Below are positions 1-11,040 of a stretch of 64,000 bases of DNA, in pieces. Under the pieces are notes generated by a model. That model ran no database searches and was not told the DNA's origin. It was given only the letters and a program-made list of their open reading frames with translations. The translations under genes and the position numbers were made by a program. Within the stretch, counting starts at the first letter, position 1, and each line of letters opens with the position of its first letter. Source of the DNA: Haemaphysalis longicornis (taxonomy: Eukaryota; Arthropoda; Arachnida; Ixodida; Ixodidae); contig CM023457.1 of NCBI GenBank assembly GCA_013339765.2, positions 76,023,819 through 76,087,818 of the forward strand, read 5' to 3'.

Positions 1-840
1 TCGCTCAAGCGACAGTTGCCGCTAGAAGTTGCGCTCCCTGCATCAGACAAATCGATAGCCAGCAGTTGTTCTTTTCTGTTTTTTTTTTTTTACAATTGAA
101 CGATTTTGTTCAAACTCTTAACGCCTTTGTGCCATCACAAAGAATAAATTTTTGGTTACCGGTGGTAGATACAGGTCGCACGTGTCTTTGTTTGAAATTA
201 TTTGCATTTGTGTGCAATATCTGTAAGCCTATATTAACGACATTGGAGGCCTAAAACGTTGCTTTCCCTGTCAGTTTTAGGCGCCCTAAAACGCGATTTT
301 TTAACGCCTAAAATCCGTCATTTCTGATAACTCACGCTACTGAGCGAGCGGGGTTACTACGTCTGGTATGGGAAAAACGCAGAGAGTTAAGCTGATGAAA
401 TCGGACTGGTCTTTGATTATTTTCTGGCAACTTTTTTTGTTAAACTGTGTCGGTCGAACCACCCCCACATAACCTAACGCTTTCACTAACGCTGTGTGCC
501 GTATTGTATAGGGGGAACATTTCGGCGTGCGGTGCTACATCTCTACGCTGTTATTAACACCCAAAAGGTATGCCCAACGTTGTTGACGGTGTGAATGTTT
601 GAAACAGACCGACATTGACCGACTCCCATCCCGCTTGCAACAGGAAAGATTGCAGCGGTTCCACGCCACGGTGAAGTTCTCCAGTGGTAGCGGCGCAATT
701 CCTGCGATGATTTTTGTGATCACCTATACAGTACTCCGTGTATGCGCAACTTCTCCTACCTGTCCAGGAACACACACAAAAACTAACAGCATCGCCTCAA
801 TGGTTGTGTGCTAACCGCGTTTCTTTCAGCAATATGCTTT
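1..840. other. No recognised gene
   Basis: AT-leaning DNA with only short open frames of 60 to 75 codons, none recalling a known protein. A few short CTAAAACG-like words recur near 240 to 310. I see nothing else. Confidence 0.5.
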
Positions 841-1850
841 CATTCGAGCGCACAGTTCGACTATACTCCGCCAGTCAACTTTCGGGTCCTTTGAGGGTTC
901 CCCCGTGCTCCACCACCGGCGTGGGCAAATACGCGGAAGAAGAGACGGGGGCGCGAAAGGCGGGGATACCACGGCCTTTTCAGGTCCTCCAGAACCAGGC
1001 AGTTCACAACGCCCGAGCATTGTGTCGTTCCCTGCAGTAGCCGCTCAACAACACCGCCTCCAGCGGCGGCACGCGACGACCTCGTGACGTCACCCCATGT
1101 CTGGTCTCGCACGCGCGCCAGTAAGTGGTTCTACAGCGGGTAGGAGGAGGAGGAGGAGGAGGATGACGAGTGGTCCAGCTCCTCCGAATGGACGGCTAGG
1201 CCTAAACGACGGGAGTGCATCGATGACCGGATCACCGCAAAAAGAATACTCAAAGGTGGACGTTACTTTGGGACAACGCCAGAGGGTGGCCGTACGAAAG
1301 TACACCCACTGTTGTGACTGTTCTTCTAAACTGGGCAGCGGCGAGAAGGAGCTCGTCAGGCCTTGTTGTACGCGGGGTGGCGTTGCCTCCCGCCGCCAGA
1401 AGCGGCGGAGGGAGGGGAGAGGGGTTGCGCGGCGAAGCGGTCGTACACAGGGGCGTGAGAACTTCCCGGCGCCATTTTCCCACGCTGCACGTCGCGGGGA
1501 GAAGCGCCGTCGATCGTAGTACAGGGGAAGCGGCCGCTCGCTTTCGTTGTACGGCGCCGTGAGCACGCGGGCTCTCTTCGCTCTCGCAAAACGCCGAGGC
1601 GCTGTCCCGAGTCCCGCGCAGCACGCCGGAGCCCGAAGCGCCCGAAAGCAAACGCTCCTTGGCGCTGAAAAGTTGAAACACCGGCATTGACCGACGTTCG
1701 CCGAACTTCACGGGCTGGCCACTTGCCCGACACGGTACCGGCATTGGCGGGATAAGCGTTTTCCTTTCTTCCTGCTGACCAAAGAGTTGTTTTGTTTGAT
1801 AATGTTGCGAGCACCTTGGATGCTTCGTCGCCAACCGAGTTCATAAACAT
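840..1850. other. GC- and CpG-rich segment, no recognised gene
   Basis: This is a visibly GC-rich stretch with frequent CG dinucleotides and a short (AGG)n run at about 1141-1163. Long open frames overlap on both strands (for example 1250-1834 on minus and 1097-1519 on plus), which is expected where GC-rich DNA lacks stop codons. Their translations are rich in R, P, S and A and show no domain I know. It could be a CpG-island-like promoter or first exon, but nothing in the sequence proves it. Confidence 0.3.
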
Positions 1851-3200
1851 GAAATCGGAGGCTACTTTCTTGTCCGTCTTTCTCTTTTTTTTCCGTCACC
1901 CTTGTTATGGGCCGTGTGTGTTTTACGCCAGACCTGAAGTTTCTGCGGTGTGATGGGCAAGTCCAGAAAATATATACAAAGTGAGGCAGATCGATTTATT
2001 ATTCGTTCCCTCTCCCATGTCCCTCTCTCTCTCTCTCTCTCTTATGTTCAAATTTAAATACCTGTGCGATTCGGATTACCAGTGTGACACACACTCGTTC
2101 ACCATTATCGGCTACTGTGGAACGAACCCACCCCAATATTTAGCGCCGTATAGTTGAACTAAACAGCAGGGAGGCCTCATAACCTGGTTCGAACCATGAC
2201 AGCAAAAGAAATATGGATGGAGGTGCCGCTTACGCTAGTGGCACCTGCTTAGTCCGTAATTCGGTGTACCTCAGGGTTGCCCATTCGCTCCGCTTGATGT
2301 TTAAATACTTTCCACAATAATTTGGTAGTGAGTGCACACTATCGCGCTTCATTGGCCCCGCATTCCGGCCACTACGTTTGTAGTCTCTTAAAACCACCTC
2401 GGCTAACGCGGTAGCGCGAGTTACTACGCTTCACCTGCTGCCCTACTTATGGTCTGTGGATAAACGGTTGAGGAACAAAAACAATTAGTTCGTTCATTCA
2501 TTCGGCATTCATTCAGCCGGAGGAGGGCGGCAACGTTGGCAGCGGTGCACCGAAACTGCGCCAACTTGGCCCGCGGGCGTCCGGCGGTCCCCTTTAGCTG
2601 CCGGCGGCTACTGTGTTTCACGAGCGAGCCTTCGACCCCACCGAAGCGGCCCCGCGCAATCTCTGATGGTGAAAGCCGCCGGGCAACTCGCTCGCCCTGG
2701 CACCGGCAAGGACGTATCGCCACCACTGTCCACTTCTATGCTGGCCAAAGGGCACTGCCGTGCTTAGAAGGACACTTTAGCTATGAGAGAAGTGGACCCA
2801 TGCCCACGTCGGCAAGGGGTCGCATCGGTGCTGTGCGCTCCTGAGACGAGCAGGGCGGAGAGACGAATGCAGAAAGAAAGCAGGATAGTCAGGGTCCTTT
2901 CGGGGAAAAGAAGAAAGGACGAGAACGATGGACGCGAAGAACCAACACTAGTCGGTGTGTTGGAAAGAACCAAAACGGGAGGATTATTGAGAGGGTTTTC
3001 GATATTGTATGCACCCATATTGGAGGAAGGAAGGCCAGAAGCCCGTGTGGGTTATGGGGGTAGGAGGTGGATAGTGGGCCATGAATTAAGTGAAGCTTAT
3101 ACGGCTTATGGTTCCATGTATACTCTTGATGTCCGTTTAACGAAAAATCCCGAGGCTCTGCATGTTTTTGAAAGCGCGAGGCATTGGAAAACGAACGTCC
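1850..3200. other. Unannotated stretch with short CT run
   Basis: A (CT)n run lies at 2022-2042. From about 2520 to 2850 the DNA turns GC-rich again. An open frame at 2783-3214 on plus (143 codons) is unrecognised, basic and without a domain pattern. No other feature is visible. Confidence 0.45.
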
Positions 3201-3205
3201 CGGCG

Positions 3206-3415
3206 TGTGAGTGAGTGAGTGTAGTTGAGTGAGTGATGAGTGGAGTGAGTGAGTGAGAGTGAGTGAGTGAGTGAGTGAGTGAGTGCGTGAGTGAGTGGAG
3301 TGCGTGAGTGAGTGAGTGAGTGCAGTGAGTGAGTGAGTGACGTGAGTGAGTGAGTGAGTGAGTGAGTGAGTGAGTGAGTGAGTGAGTGAGTGAGTGAGTG
3401 AGTGGTGAGGTGAGT
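3206..3415. repeat. (TGAG)n microsatellite, imperfect
   Basis: About 210 bp of TGAG units interrupted by single-base insertions and small variants such as GTGCG and GTAGT. The longest uninterrupted run is at about 3344-3400. On the minus strand it encodes a spurious LTHS repeat. Confidence 0.95.
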
Positions 3416-3419
3416 GGAT

Positions 3420-4480
3420 ACTTTGCTGATCGATTCTAGTTTGCTACAACAACAACCTTTTCCCCAATCTCCTGTAACAGCGGAAATGAATTGTATAGCA
3501 AGAGTTACCTCTGTCATAGTCAAGTCGTTTTATTTCCAACAAAATTTTTGTTGGGGGTCCCCAGGCGAAAAGCGGTCATAGACCACTTGAAAGAGCACGG
3601 GGTCCCGTACAGGCGAAGAGACATCTGAAGTTACAGAGGCATGAAAGTGATGCTCAAACAAATTACAGAAATGATCTAACGATGCACGTGTACAAGTGAA
3701 AACATTTACAAATATAGAAACACATTTTTTGAAAGCTTCTGTGGAAAAATAAAACATTCCCTGTCATACCATTCCACAAGTTACAAACCTTAACACTATA
3801 GGAAATGCACATGCGTGATAGGACTGCAAGGAAAAATTGGCAGAGAACAGCAAATGTTCACACTTGCATCGATGGCGTGTAATGCGTGGACAACAAAAAG
3901 ATACCAGTATCAACAAAGGGTGCACTATACAGCAAAATTTCTAACAGCTACTACGAGTTGTGAATGAAATAATCGCGCAATCGTCTTCCAGATAGTGTCA
4001 GACTACAAGTTCTTCTACGCGCAAGCGCAAGTGGAATCTCCGAGACCATGTCTGAAGCCGCCCAGCTGGAGAGGGAAGCGAGTTTCGGAGGGCGTCTGGA
4101 CGGGGAGGAGGGAAGTCAGAACGCGGAGGAAGAAGCATACAATGCACGTTCCGCTCAAGGTACGTCACAGCGTCACTGGAGTCCTCAATAGCAAAACACA
4201 CAAAAAAAATGCCGCCTGCTATCTGCTCGCTTCGGTGCAAATGTCGTCGAAAGGAGGTGGATTCTGCCGCCCTTTGCCCCGTAACGCGCTCTCCTCTTCC
4301 CCCTCGCATCTCGCTCCTCTCATGACCAATGCAGTGAAGGTCTGCTTCAATTCCATTCGATTTTCCTTCACTCGCACTGCTCGCGAGTCATCGGTTGGGA
4401 AACGTTTCGTCTCTTTTGGCCTCGGAAGCAACTCGAGCAGAAGTGTTTTCGTGTAGTATCTGCTTCTATCTCACCCCTCT
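3420..4480. other. No recognised gene
   Basis: No repeat or protein family was recognised. The plus-strand frame 3995-4456 (153 codons) has no visible domain and overlaps minus-strand frames of similar length. Confidence 0.4.
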
Positions 4481-4484
4481 GTCT

Positions 4485-4486
<2 letters not shown>

Positions 4487-4516
<30 letters not shown>

Positions 4517-4895
4517 CCAGCCTATCTACGCCCACTGCAGGGCAAAGGCCTCTCCCATTATTCTCCAATTATCCCGGTCCTGTGCTAACTGCAACCCAAT
4601 TTATCCCCACAAACTTCTTGATCTCATCTGCCCATCTAACTTTCTGCCGCCCCCTGCAACGCTTGCCTTCTCTAGGGATCCACTCTGTTACCCCTTAATG
4701 ACCAGCGGTTATCTTCGCCTTCGCATTACCATGCCCTGCCCACGTCCATTTCTTCTTCTTAATTTCTACTAACATGTCTTTAACACCAGTTTGCTCCCTG
4801 ACCCACTCCGCTCTCTTCTTGTCACTTAATGTTACACCTATCATCTTTCGTTCCATTGCCCGCTGAGTCGTTCTCAATTTAAGTTGACCCTCTTA
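4487..4895 (-). mobile_element. RTE-type LINE, 5'-truncated 3' end
   Basis: Reading the minus strand, the frame at 4877-4695 carries MRTTQRAMERKMIGVTL, then a TGVKDML...KWTWAGH pattern. This is the familiar C-terminal tail downstream of the reverse transcriptase in RTE-like endonuclease-reverse transcriptases of arthropods. After WAGH the frame is lost by small indels, so the copy is dead. The element ends in a GAT-repeat tail (the plus-strand run of ATC at 4487-4516), the usual 3' microsatellite tail of RTE elements. Only the last 400 bp are present, so it is a 5'-truncated insertion. The clade assignment is inferred from protein motifs seen by eye. Confidence 0.7.
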
Positions 4896-4899
4896 GTGA

Positions 4900-6075
4900 G
4901 CCTCCAACACCCCTCTGTAACACTGTTTTTAAAGCGAAGCTTTTTGTGCCGCACTGATGGAGACCGTCCCGTCACCAAAACGCACTGCAGGAAAGGCAGC
5001 TACACAACGGGTTCCACAAAGGGCGCATCAAGCACCCCAAAAGAAATAAAAAAACGCTTCCCGTGGGTGGGTAGCGAACCGGCGTCCCTCGCCCTTGTGA
5101 AGCCGACGTCTATCCGATTTGCGTTCATTTTTTTTCCACATGGTATTTATTGCACTACATGTCATGTAGGAAAACGATATTTACAAGACACATTTACAAC
5201 TTTGTACACATACAAATGAGTTATTACAAGATGCAAAAAAAAAACTAAAAAACTAACACAGAAACATTTATGTACACTTGGTTTAAAACGGGAGCAACAG
5301 TGAGCAACTAATTAGGAGGGATACAAGTCAGGGCGAGAATCACATGGCTCGAAGCAGTTTGTATTTGGACTTTGACTGACACAGGTTGCATAAGCAAAAG
5401 CTGCGCGTCTTAACCCTCTTTCTCTTAAAACGAAAGGCTTTTCAATTTGACGCGTTGCTTTTTGATGCGCAGCATAAATGGCTCATTGAGTTGGGAAGCC
5501 GGCGTCGCCGTAGCCGGCGGAAACCGGGCAACGGAGCCTTAAAAGTAAACCCCACGCGCCTTGGAAGCGTTTGATAGTGCGAGGCATTCCAGAGCATACG
5601 CTTGAACTTGGCAGTAGCGAAAGCTAGTCATCGACGTCAGTTAAACCGCAGATGAAATAACGAAGGCAGCCAAACAGAGGAAAACAGGCTACGCCATTGT
5701 CGTCAACTCTCCCTTACACGACCAGGAGAACGCGAACGCAACGCGTAGGAGACAGGTCAAAACTGTTCGCAAGCGTTAGGTGTACTGCCAAGCAAACCGT
5801 GTTAAAGCGGAAAAAGGACTTCTGATGAGGCGCGGCGGAAGCAAAACGTCTCAGCTGTTCTATTGGACTATACAGCATTCGCACTCACAGTGGATGAGAA
5901 GTGCTTATGTGTTCCCGTAGTTTTTTTAGTTTGATATCGTAACAAGAAAATGCAGCGTGTATTCTTAATTGAAAGAACGCTGATATACTCTCCGCTATGT
6001 ACCTACTCTTGCCTAAAATGTTGCCACGAGCCAAAGATGACGCAGTTGCTTGAAGGAAAAGCAAGTTTATTGTGG
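4900..6075. other. Unannotated stretch with a possible tRNA-like B box
   Basis: Around 5062-5110 the minus strand contains GGTTCGCTACCC, close to a pol III B box, within sequence that may be another degenerate SINE. I could not define its ends. The rest (5220-6075) shows no gene. Short open frames are not convincing. Confidence 0.25.
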
Positions 6076-6297
6076 CTAACTTCTGCTCCCTTGCGCTGCT
6101 GAGCACGAAGTCGCGGGTTCGATTCCAGCCGCGGCGGCCTCTTTTCTGATGGAGGCGAAAAGCAAAAACGCCCGTGTGTACGAGATTTCGGCGCACGTTA
6201 AAGATCCCCAGGTGGTCAAAATTAATCCGGAGCCCTCCACTACGGCGCGCCTTATCGCCTGCGTTGCGTCGCGCCTTAAACCCCGCAACAAATCAAC
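6076..6297 (+). mobile_element. tRNA-derived SINE, copy 1
   Basis: The head resembles a tRNA gene: CTGCTGAGCACGAAGTCG is followed by the B box GGTTCGATTCC at 6116-6126. The body (CTCTTTTCTGATGGAGGCGA, the GTACGAGATTTCGGCGCACG block, and a tail reading ACCCCGCAACAAATC) recurs twice more in this window in the opposite orientation. The layout matches tRNA-derived SINEs described from ixodid ticks (Ruka type); that family name is from memory and would need a database match. It is non-coding; the open frame across it is an accident. Confidence 0.8.
6116..6126 (+). promoter_or_regulatory. Pol III B box of SINE copy 1
   Basis: GGTTCGATTCC matches the internal pol III promoter B box (GGTTCGANTCC) and sits at the expected place in the tRNA-like head. 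Confidence 0.75.
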
Positions 6298-6299
6298 TG

Positions 6300-6640
6300 C
6301 TCCCATAACAACTCCAAGAATACAGAGGCGGCGAAGGAGCACTAAACGAAGTGACGTGCGCAGGCGAGTGTCGGCGAATCGATTGCCGCGGCGTCAGCTC
6401 TGCGGGTATTTATCTTTCGGCGCGAGTGCCTCTCGAACCGTGGAATTACATCGAGAACACTGTAGGTCAAAGAAGATTATTCTAGGCTATCGTTAGGGCA
6501 AAACACTCTCCCTATTAAATGAGATAACCCGTGCGGAAATAAAAAAAATAAAGAATGGAACAAGCGCTTCACTTGGAACACAGATAACAAAGCCTGGCGC
6601 GGTCGGCGGCAAAAAACAAAACATAAACAAACAATGATTT
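6300..6640. other. Spacer between two facing SINEs
   Basis: This 340-bp spacer separates two SINE copies in opposite orientation. No gene or further repeat is recognised. Confidence 0.5.
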
Positions 6641-6828
6641 GATTGATTGTAGGGTTTAACGCGACGCAACGCAGGCGATGAGCGCGCCGTAGTGGAGGGT
6701 CCGGATTAATTTTGACCACCTGGGATCTTTAACGTGCCAAATCTCGTACACACGGGCATTTTGCTTTTCGCCTCCATCAGAAAAGCGAACGCCGCGGCGG
6801 GAATCGAATTTGCTTACCGCTGCCACTG
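6641..6828 (-). mobile_element. tRNA-derived SINE, copy 2 (decayed)
   Basis: The reverse complement matches copy 1 from the 3' tail inwards, including the AATTAATCCGGACCCTCCA region and the CTCCATCAG block. The tRNA-like head is damaged: the B box reads GAATCGAATTT on plus, with lost G residues. It has several small deletions relative to the copies at 6076 and 46357, so it is the oldest-looking of the three. Confidence 0.75.
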
Positions 6829-6829
6829 T

Positions 6830-7355
6830 GGCGGGTAAATAATGGTTCTTACCTTTGCGTTATGTGTATGTGTGCCATTGCAGCAGTGTTAGTATTTGGG
6901 GACAGTCTTGCCCTTAAGTTTATACAATTCGCGTTCAGGCATTCTCTTGCTTGTTTTTTTTCCCTAGGTGGTTGGATGGAGTTAGAGACAGACAGACAGA
7001 TAGACCCAATATTTTCGCCGTAATTGGGAAGGTATGCGCGCGTCCCTCGAGCGCTTCCTGGAGAAGCTCACGTGACTGGCTACGCCGTGGTCACGTGAAC
7101 AGCCAGCTGCCGATCACGTGTTCATCGCCGGTCGACGGCACACCGCACGAAGCACCGGTCACGAGCTAAACAACACTAGCAGAAGGCGTGGGCAGGGGGA
7201 TATCCAGGAACCTTGCGCGTCTCCCACGTTACCGAGTATAATGAAATATCGCATACCATTTTTTCCTGGTCGCGGCGTTTATCTGTGTACTGGGTAGCGA
7301 CGTTTTGATCCGACCCCAACCCCTACCCACAACTTCCTCATTTTTACTGTGACAG
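6830..7355. other. Unannotated stretch with CACGTG cluster
   Basis: No gene was recognised. Three CACGTG palindromes lie at 7069, 7092 and 7115 (see the separate entry). Confidence 0.45.
7068..7120. promoter_or_regulatory. Three CACGTG E-boxes at exact 23-bp spacing
   Basis: CACGTG occurs at 7069-7074, 7092-7097 and 7115-7120, each preceded by T. The start-to-start distance is 23 bp both times. The sequence between sites is only weakly alike (GGC and GCCG words recur), so this is either an old 23-bp tandem repeat or a real cluster of bHLH-type sites. No promoter or transcript is visible nearby, so function is unproven. Confidence 0.35.
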
Positions 7356-7359
7356 TAAA

Positions 7360-7970
7360 CAGTCGAACCTCATTATAAAGAAGTAGCATCAGGTCATAAT
7401 TTAGTTCGTTATATCCAATATTCGTTGTAACAGGAGAGCTAAAAATCGGTTCAAACCTATCAGTAATCTGGCTCTCACAAAAATCCTCGATACAAAAACG
7501 CAATATTTTAATCTTCGAACCTACTATAAAGACAAGGTAACCCTTATCTTCCTCCTTGTGGCATTTCAAGCTCAATGAACCAGGGCATGAAACGGAAAAT
7601 TACTACAGAACAAAGTTTATTTGACAAAACAGGCCGTGCGTTCCTATATTTTCGAGGAAGGATGTGATATTTGTCAGGTGGCTATTCGCGCACTGAGCAG
7701 GATGAAGTTTTCCACAGCGTCCACGGAACAAAGGGGCCTTTTCTATTTCTGTAGTTTCGGACGCTGGGAGTTATTTCAAGTAGCTTCTCAGTCTACTGGT
7801 CAAATATTTCATCGTTATATCCGATAGCGCGTGCTGCTCTCACAGTTTCACTTTTATTATAAAAAAAAATAAGTGTCATTGCAGTGAAGCGTGACCAACC
7901 AAATTTGTATTTAGTCCGCTATAGCCGACAATTCGCTATATCAGTGTTCGTTATAACGAGGTTCAACTCT
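7360..7970 (-). mobile_element. TA-type MITE family A, copy 1
   Basis: About 610 bp with terminal inverted repeats: CAGTCGAACCTCATTATAAA at the left, and the complement of AGTTGAACCTCGTTATAACG at the right. Internal blocks (for example CAAGGTAACCCTTATC) match two further copies at 22704 and 25726 but in reverse orientation. The termini and TA flanks of the other copies suggest a Tc1/mariner-pogo type non-autonomous element. No transposase frame is present. Confidence 0.8.
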
Positions 7971-9960
7971 ATTTGCATGGGAAATTATTCTTCCTGCATC
8001 CCTCGCGAAATCCCCAAGAAAATGTCGCGAAATAAAATCCTCGCAACGCCAGCGCCGGTACAAGTCGTAAACATCGAGTCGGCCTATACCCCGCCAGTTA
8101 CGTGTTTCCCACGGGTAAAAAAGCGGCCCCTCCGAAGTGTTGCATTTGGTGTGTAACTCTTGCTCGTCCACACGCGAGATAGGCCTTGTTAAAAGCGGCC
8201 GCACTAAGGCTACAAGCGCGGACACTTTAACACTTCAGATAAGATAAGCTGAGTCGTACACGAAGGGGCTCTCCACGGATATCAGACCGTTACTCTCTCT
8301 TTGAATTATTTATTGCCCAACTCAGACTTAGACGGCGCAGAGAATATTTTTTTTCATTTCGACCACTAAAGAAGGTAGATGTAGAGATCGAAGGTGTACA
8401 TCTCTGCATGCAGTCGCTATGCGCAAGCAATCCTTGTCATCTAAGTGGTTGTGGCGGCTAACTAGTGTTCAGTGCGCCTCATGTATACCCGTCTCCTTCC
8501 GTCCTTTTCATTCTTTCTGCCTGCCTCTATACATTTATTTCGGGCCCATGATTGGATGGGCGGGAAAACTTGGCGCCGATTCCGTGTTCCGCGCTGACCA
8601 AACGACGGAGGAGCCGTATACAAGAGTGCAGACATTATTCGCAGCGCCAGCGTGAAGTTGACGCCGGCGACGTCAACGATTGTCGTCTCGCCCACTACTT
8701 ATCTCTGGCGGGTTAAAAGGTGACCGAAGTACTACACGCCAAACCCGCGTCACGTATTCTAGCGCCCGCGACAAATACACGGTTGAGTCGGAATCGGGGG
8801 ACGCCGATTGCTATCGCGGCGACCGTATACGGAGAGGAGGCGAGGTGCAAGCAAGAGGCCGCAGGCGGTCGGGCAGCCGTAATAAAAGGTTTTCCCACGC
8901 TCGGCGTTTGTATGCTAGGCGTGCCCGGTAGCGCGTAGGAACCTGGGAACGCTGGCTTATTAGGGGAAGCGTATAAACGCGTACGCGAAATTCGAGACTG
9001 CGTAGCGCAGTGAATGGGGCGACCTAACCGCATTTGTCGAGGTAAATACGCAACCGCGCGCAGTTAGACGCGCGGAAACGTAGTCCTTCAGACACGTGGT
9101 GCCCTTGAGCGACAAATACCTGTTATTTGTGCGGGTTCATTCGTGAATCTACGATCAACTGTGCCACTCGCTCGCTTAAGCGGAATCGCTTGCGCGATCA
9201 CGAATGTTTGACGCAGACATGGCACCTAGGAGCCTAATTTTAGCGGGTCGACATCCTGCCCTACATTGGCGCTTGCCCGATGAAAAACGGAGAAACAATC
9301 TTAGCTGTCCCGACGACGAAATTCCTTCTCAAAGTCAGCGCACGCCGGCCATTTCCTGTCACACCTAGAGCCGTCTAGTGGATAGCTTTGAACACTGCAG
9401 CAATCATATTGATCGAAACATTCTGCAGGCTGTTCGGCGTCTCTCTAGCCTAGCGCGTGGTGTCGAGCATATTAACGCTTTCATCCTGGATTGGAGCCAC
9501 CTCAATTTATACTGTTTTTCTTCAGGACTTTTAAATTATAAAATGCCCCTGAGGTGTCAGTTCTGCGCATTCTTTCTTGCAAATAATTGTGGTTTAGTAC
9601 CCTTTAGGCCGATTTAGGTGCGGCAAAGAGTTTATAACCACGTTTAATCACAGTTCTGCATCACACTGGAAGCGCCCGTCCTACGCTGACTTGGAAACGG
9701 AATGTCCAGGCAAGACGTTGCATGGAATTGCCGAAAAAATATATAAAAAAAAACTTCGTAGACATCGCACATTTAATTGGTTGTGAGTGGTAAAACATTA
9801 CAACTCTGCGGCCGACCTGTACGCACTACCACCTCACTTGGCGTGCTGGGATTGGAGATTCCTGCGTTTGGGTCAGCGTCCATGTGGCTAAGATCCGCTC
9901 GACGAAAAGCGGGCCAGATGCTCCACCTCATCTGACGCACCTCACAGAAGAAATCTGGTA
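7970..9960. other. No recognised gene
   Basis: Two kilobases without a feature I can name. The part from 8650 to 9050 is GC-rich, with overlapping open frames on both strands (longest 106 codons on minus, 8713-9033) that carry no known motif. Confidence 0.45.
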
Positions 9961-9974
9961 GCTCCTGTTCCAAA

Positions 9975-10223
9975 ATGGCCCGTCTATTGGTGCGGTCAGT
10001 ACTCCAGCCTCGGCTTGTTTATCAGGTCCAATTCCAACCCCTGAACCAGGCGGAGTGGACCGGACTTGAGTCAATTAACAGAGTCGCAATGTGTACCATT
10101 AGCTGTCTCCGTAGGATAACACCGATCCTTGATCTTCAGGCTGAAGCCGAAGTGAACATCTTGGATGAACTTGTCCATCATCGCCGGTCCGCTCGCATGC
10201 ACAAACTCGCTCAGAATTCGTAG
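9975..10223 (+). pseudogene. LINE reverse transcriptase thumb fragment
   Basis: The translation contains LLVRSVLQPRLVYQVQFQPL, then LESINRVAMCTISCLRRITP and NILDELVHHRRSARMHKL. This order is typical of the segment after the reverse transcriptase catalytic core in RNase H-bearing (I-like) arthropod LINEs. It ends in a stop at 10221-10223, where unrelated repeat sequence begins. The fragment lies upstream and in the same orientation as RNase H and C-terminal LINE pieces at 11040-11900, so both may derive from one insertion later interrupted. Family recognition is by eye. Confidence 0.55.
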
Positions 10224-10344
10224 TAACAGCGCTAACAACACGAGACAAAGAGAAGAGGGCACAAACACAGCACAAACACTATGAATATGTACCAACTCGC
10301 CCAATCTTCCGTTTTAGCTTCGCACAGAAAACAAGCGCAGTTAT

Positions 10345-10725
10345 AAACAGAGGACTAGGCGTGGACAGGACAAGCGCTAACTTTCAACAATTGGTTTATT
10401 ACAGAACGAGCGCATATAAACTCGTATGGCTAGCATGAGTAGAGGAGGAAGGAAAGAAAACGTCAAAACTTCAAAACATCAAAACATCAAGGTCCGGTGA
10501 TCAATGCGTCAGCAGGCCGTGTGTGGCCTTACCGAAACTTGAGCTTGATTTCTTGTCGTAGGCGGCACGTCACTATTTTCCTTCTTTCACCCATCTTTTT
10601 TGATGTTTTCCTTTCCTTCGTCATCTCTTCATGCTAGCCACACGTGTTTATATGCACTCGTTCTGTAATAAACCAATTGTTGAAAGTTAGCGCTTGTCCT
10701 GTCCACGCCTCGTCCTCTGTTTTTA
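10345..10725. mobile_element. Foldback/MITE with ~95-bp terminal inverted repeats
   Basis: The left arm at 10345-10437 (AACAGAGGACTAGGCGTGGA onward) is the reverse complement of the right arm at 10629-10725 with only a few mismatches. The arms share GACAAGCGCTAACTTTCAAC, and ATTGGTTTATTACAGAACGA follows. The 190-bp interior is not repeated here and encodes nothing. The element separates two LINE fragments in the same orientation, so it may have inserted into that LINE. Target duplication is not clear. Confidence 0.8.
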
Positions 10726-10726
10726 A

Positions 10727-11040
10727 ATGCAGAGCATTTCAGTAACTCACGATGTCACCCGCGTCGACGTCCGTAGTCGTGTCCGCACCCCTCCCCCTAC
10801 ACTATATAAAAAAAATACTATCCGGCGCCTGGTTTCGATCCCTCGACCCTGCGGGCGGAACCAACATGGTGCTGCTGCGCCACAAGCCCAAACCGCGCCT
10901 TTTCCTTGACTTCAAACTGAAGAAGCTTGATACATACGCATTCACTACCACCAACTCCCAAAACACTAAACGTTAACTCACCCACCCTTCGACGCATGTC
11001 CCCCTGCTCAGGCAGCGGCATTACTTCTGGTAACTACATG
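10727..11040. other. Unresolved spacer, possible repeat
   Basis: GGTTTCGATCC at about 10828 looks like a B box with one extra T, hinting at a degenerate SINE. ATGCAGAGCATTTCAGTAAC at 10727-10746 recurs in inverted form at about 15343-15362. No gene is visible. Confidence 0.25.

Noticed and set aside
1250..1834. 194-codon minus-strand frame
   Set aside because: Lies in GC-rich DNA where frames stay open on both strands; the sequence is R/S/P-rich with no motif.
2170..2200. GGTTCGAACC as a tRNA T-loop
   Set aside because: It is a lone palindrome with no other tRNA arms in range.
3206..3415. Regular repeats as a CRISPR array
   Set aside because: Four-base microsatellite in eukaryotic DNA; no repeat-spacer structure and no cas genes.
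3137..3523. LTHS-repeat protein
   Set aside because: Translation of the (TGAG)n microsatellite.
6076..6297. Candidate tRNA gene
   Set aside because: Only the head is tRNA-like; the body and two other copies show it is a SINE. No cloverleaf with intact acceptor stem was found.
5885..6342. Overlapping 88- and 103-codon minus frames
   Set aside because: Their C-terminal or central parts are the reverse translation of SINE copy 1.
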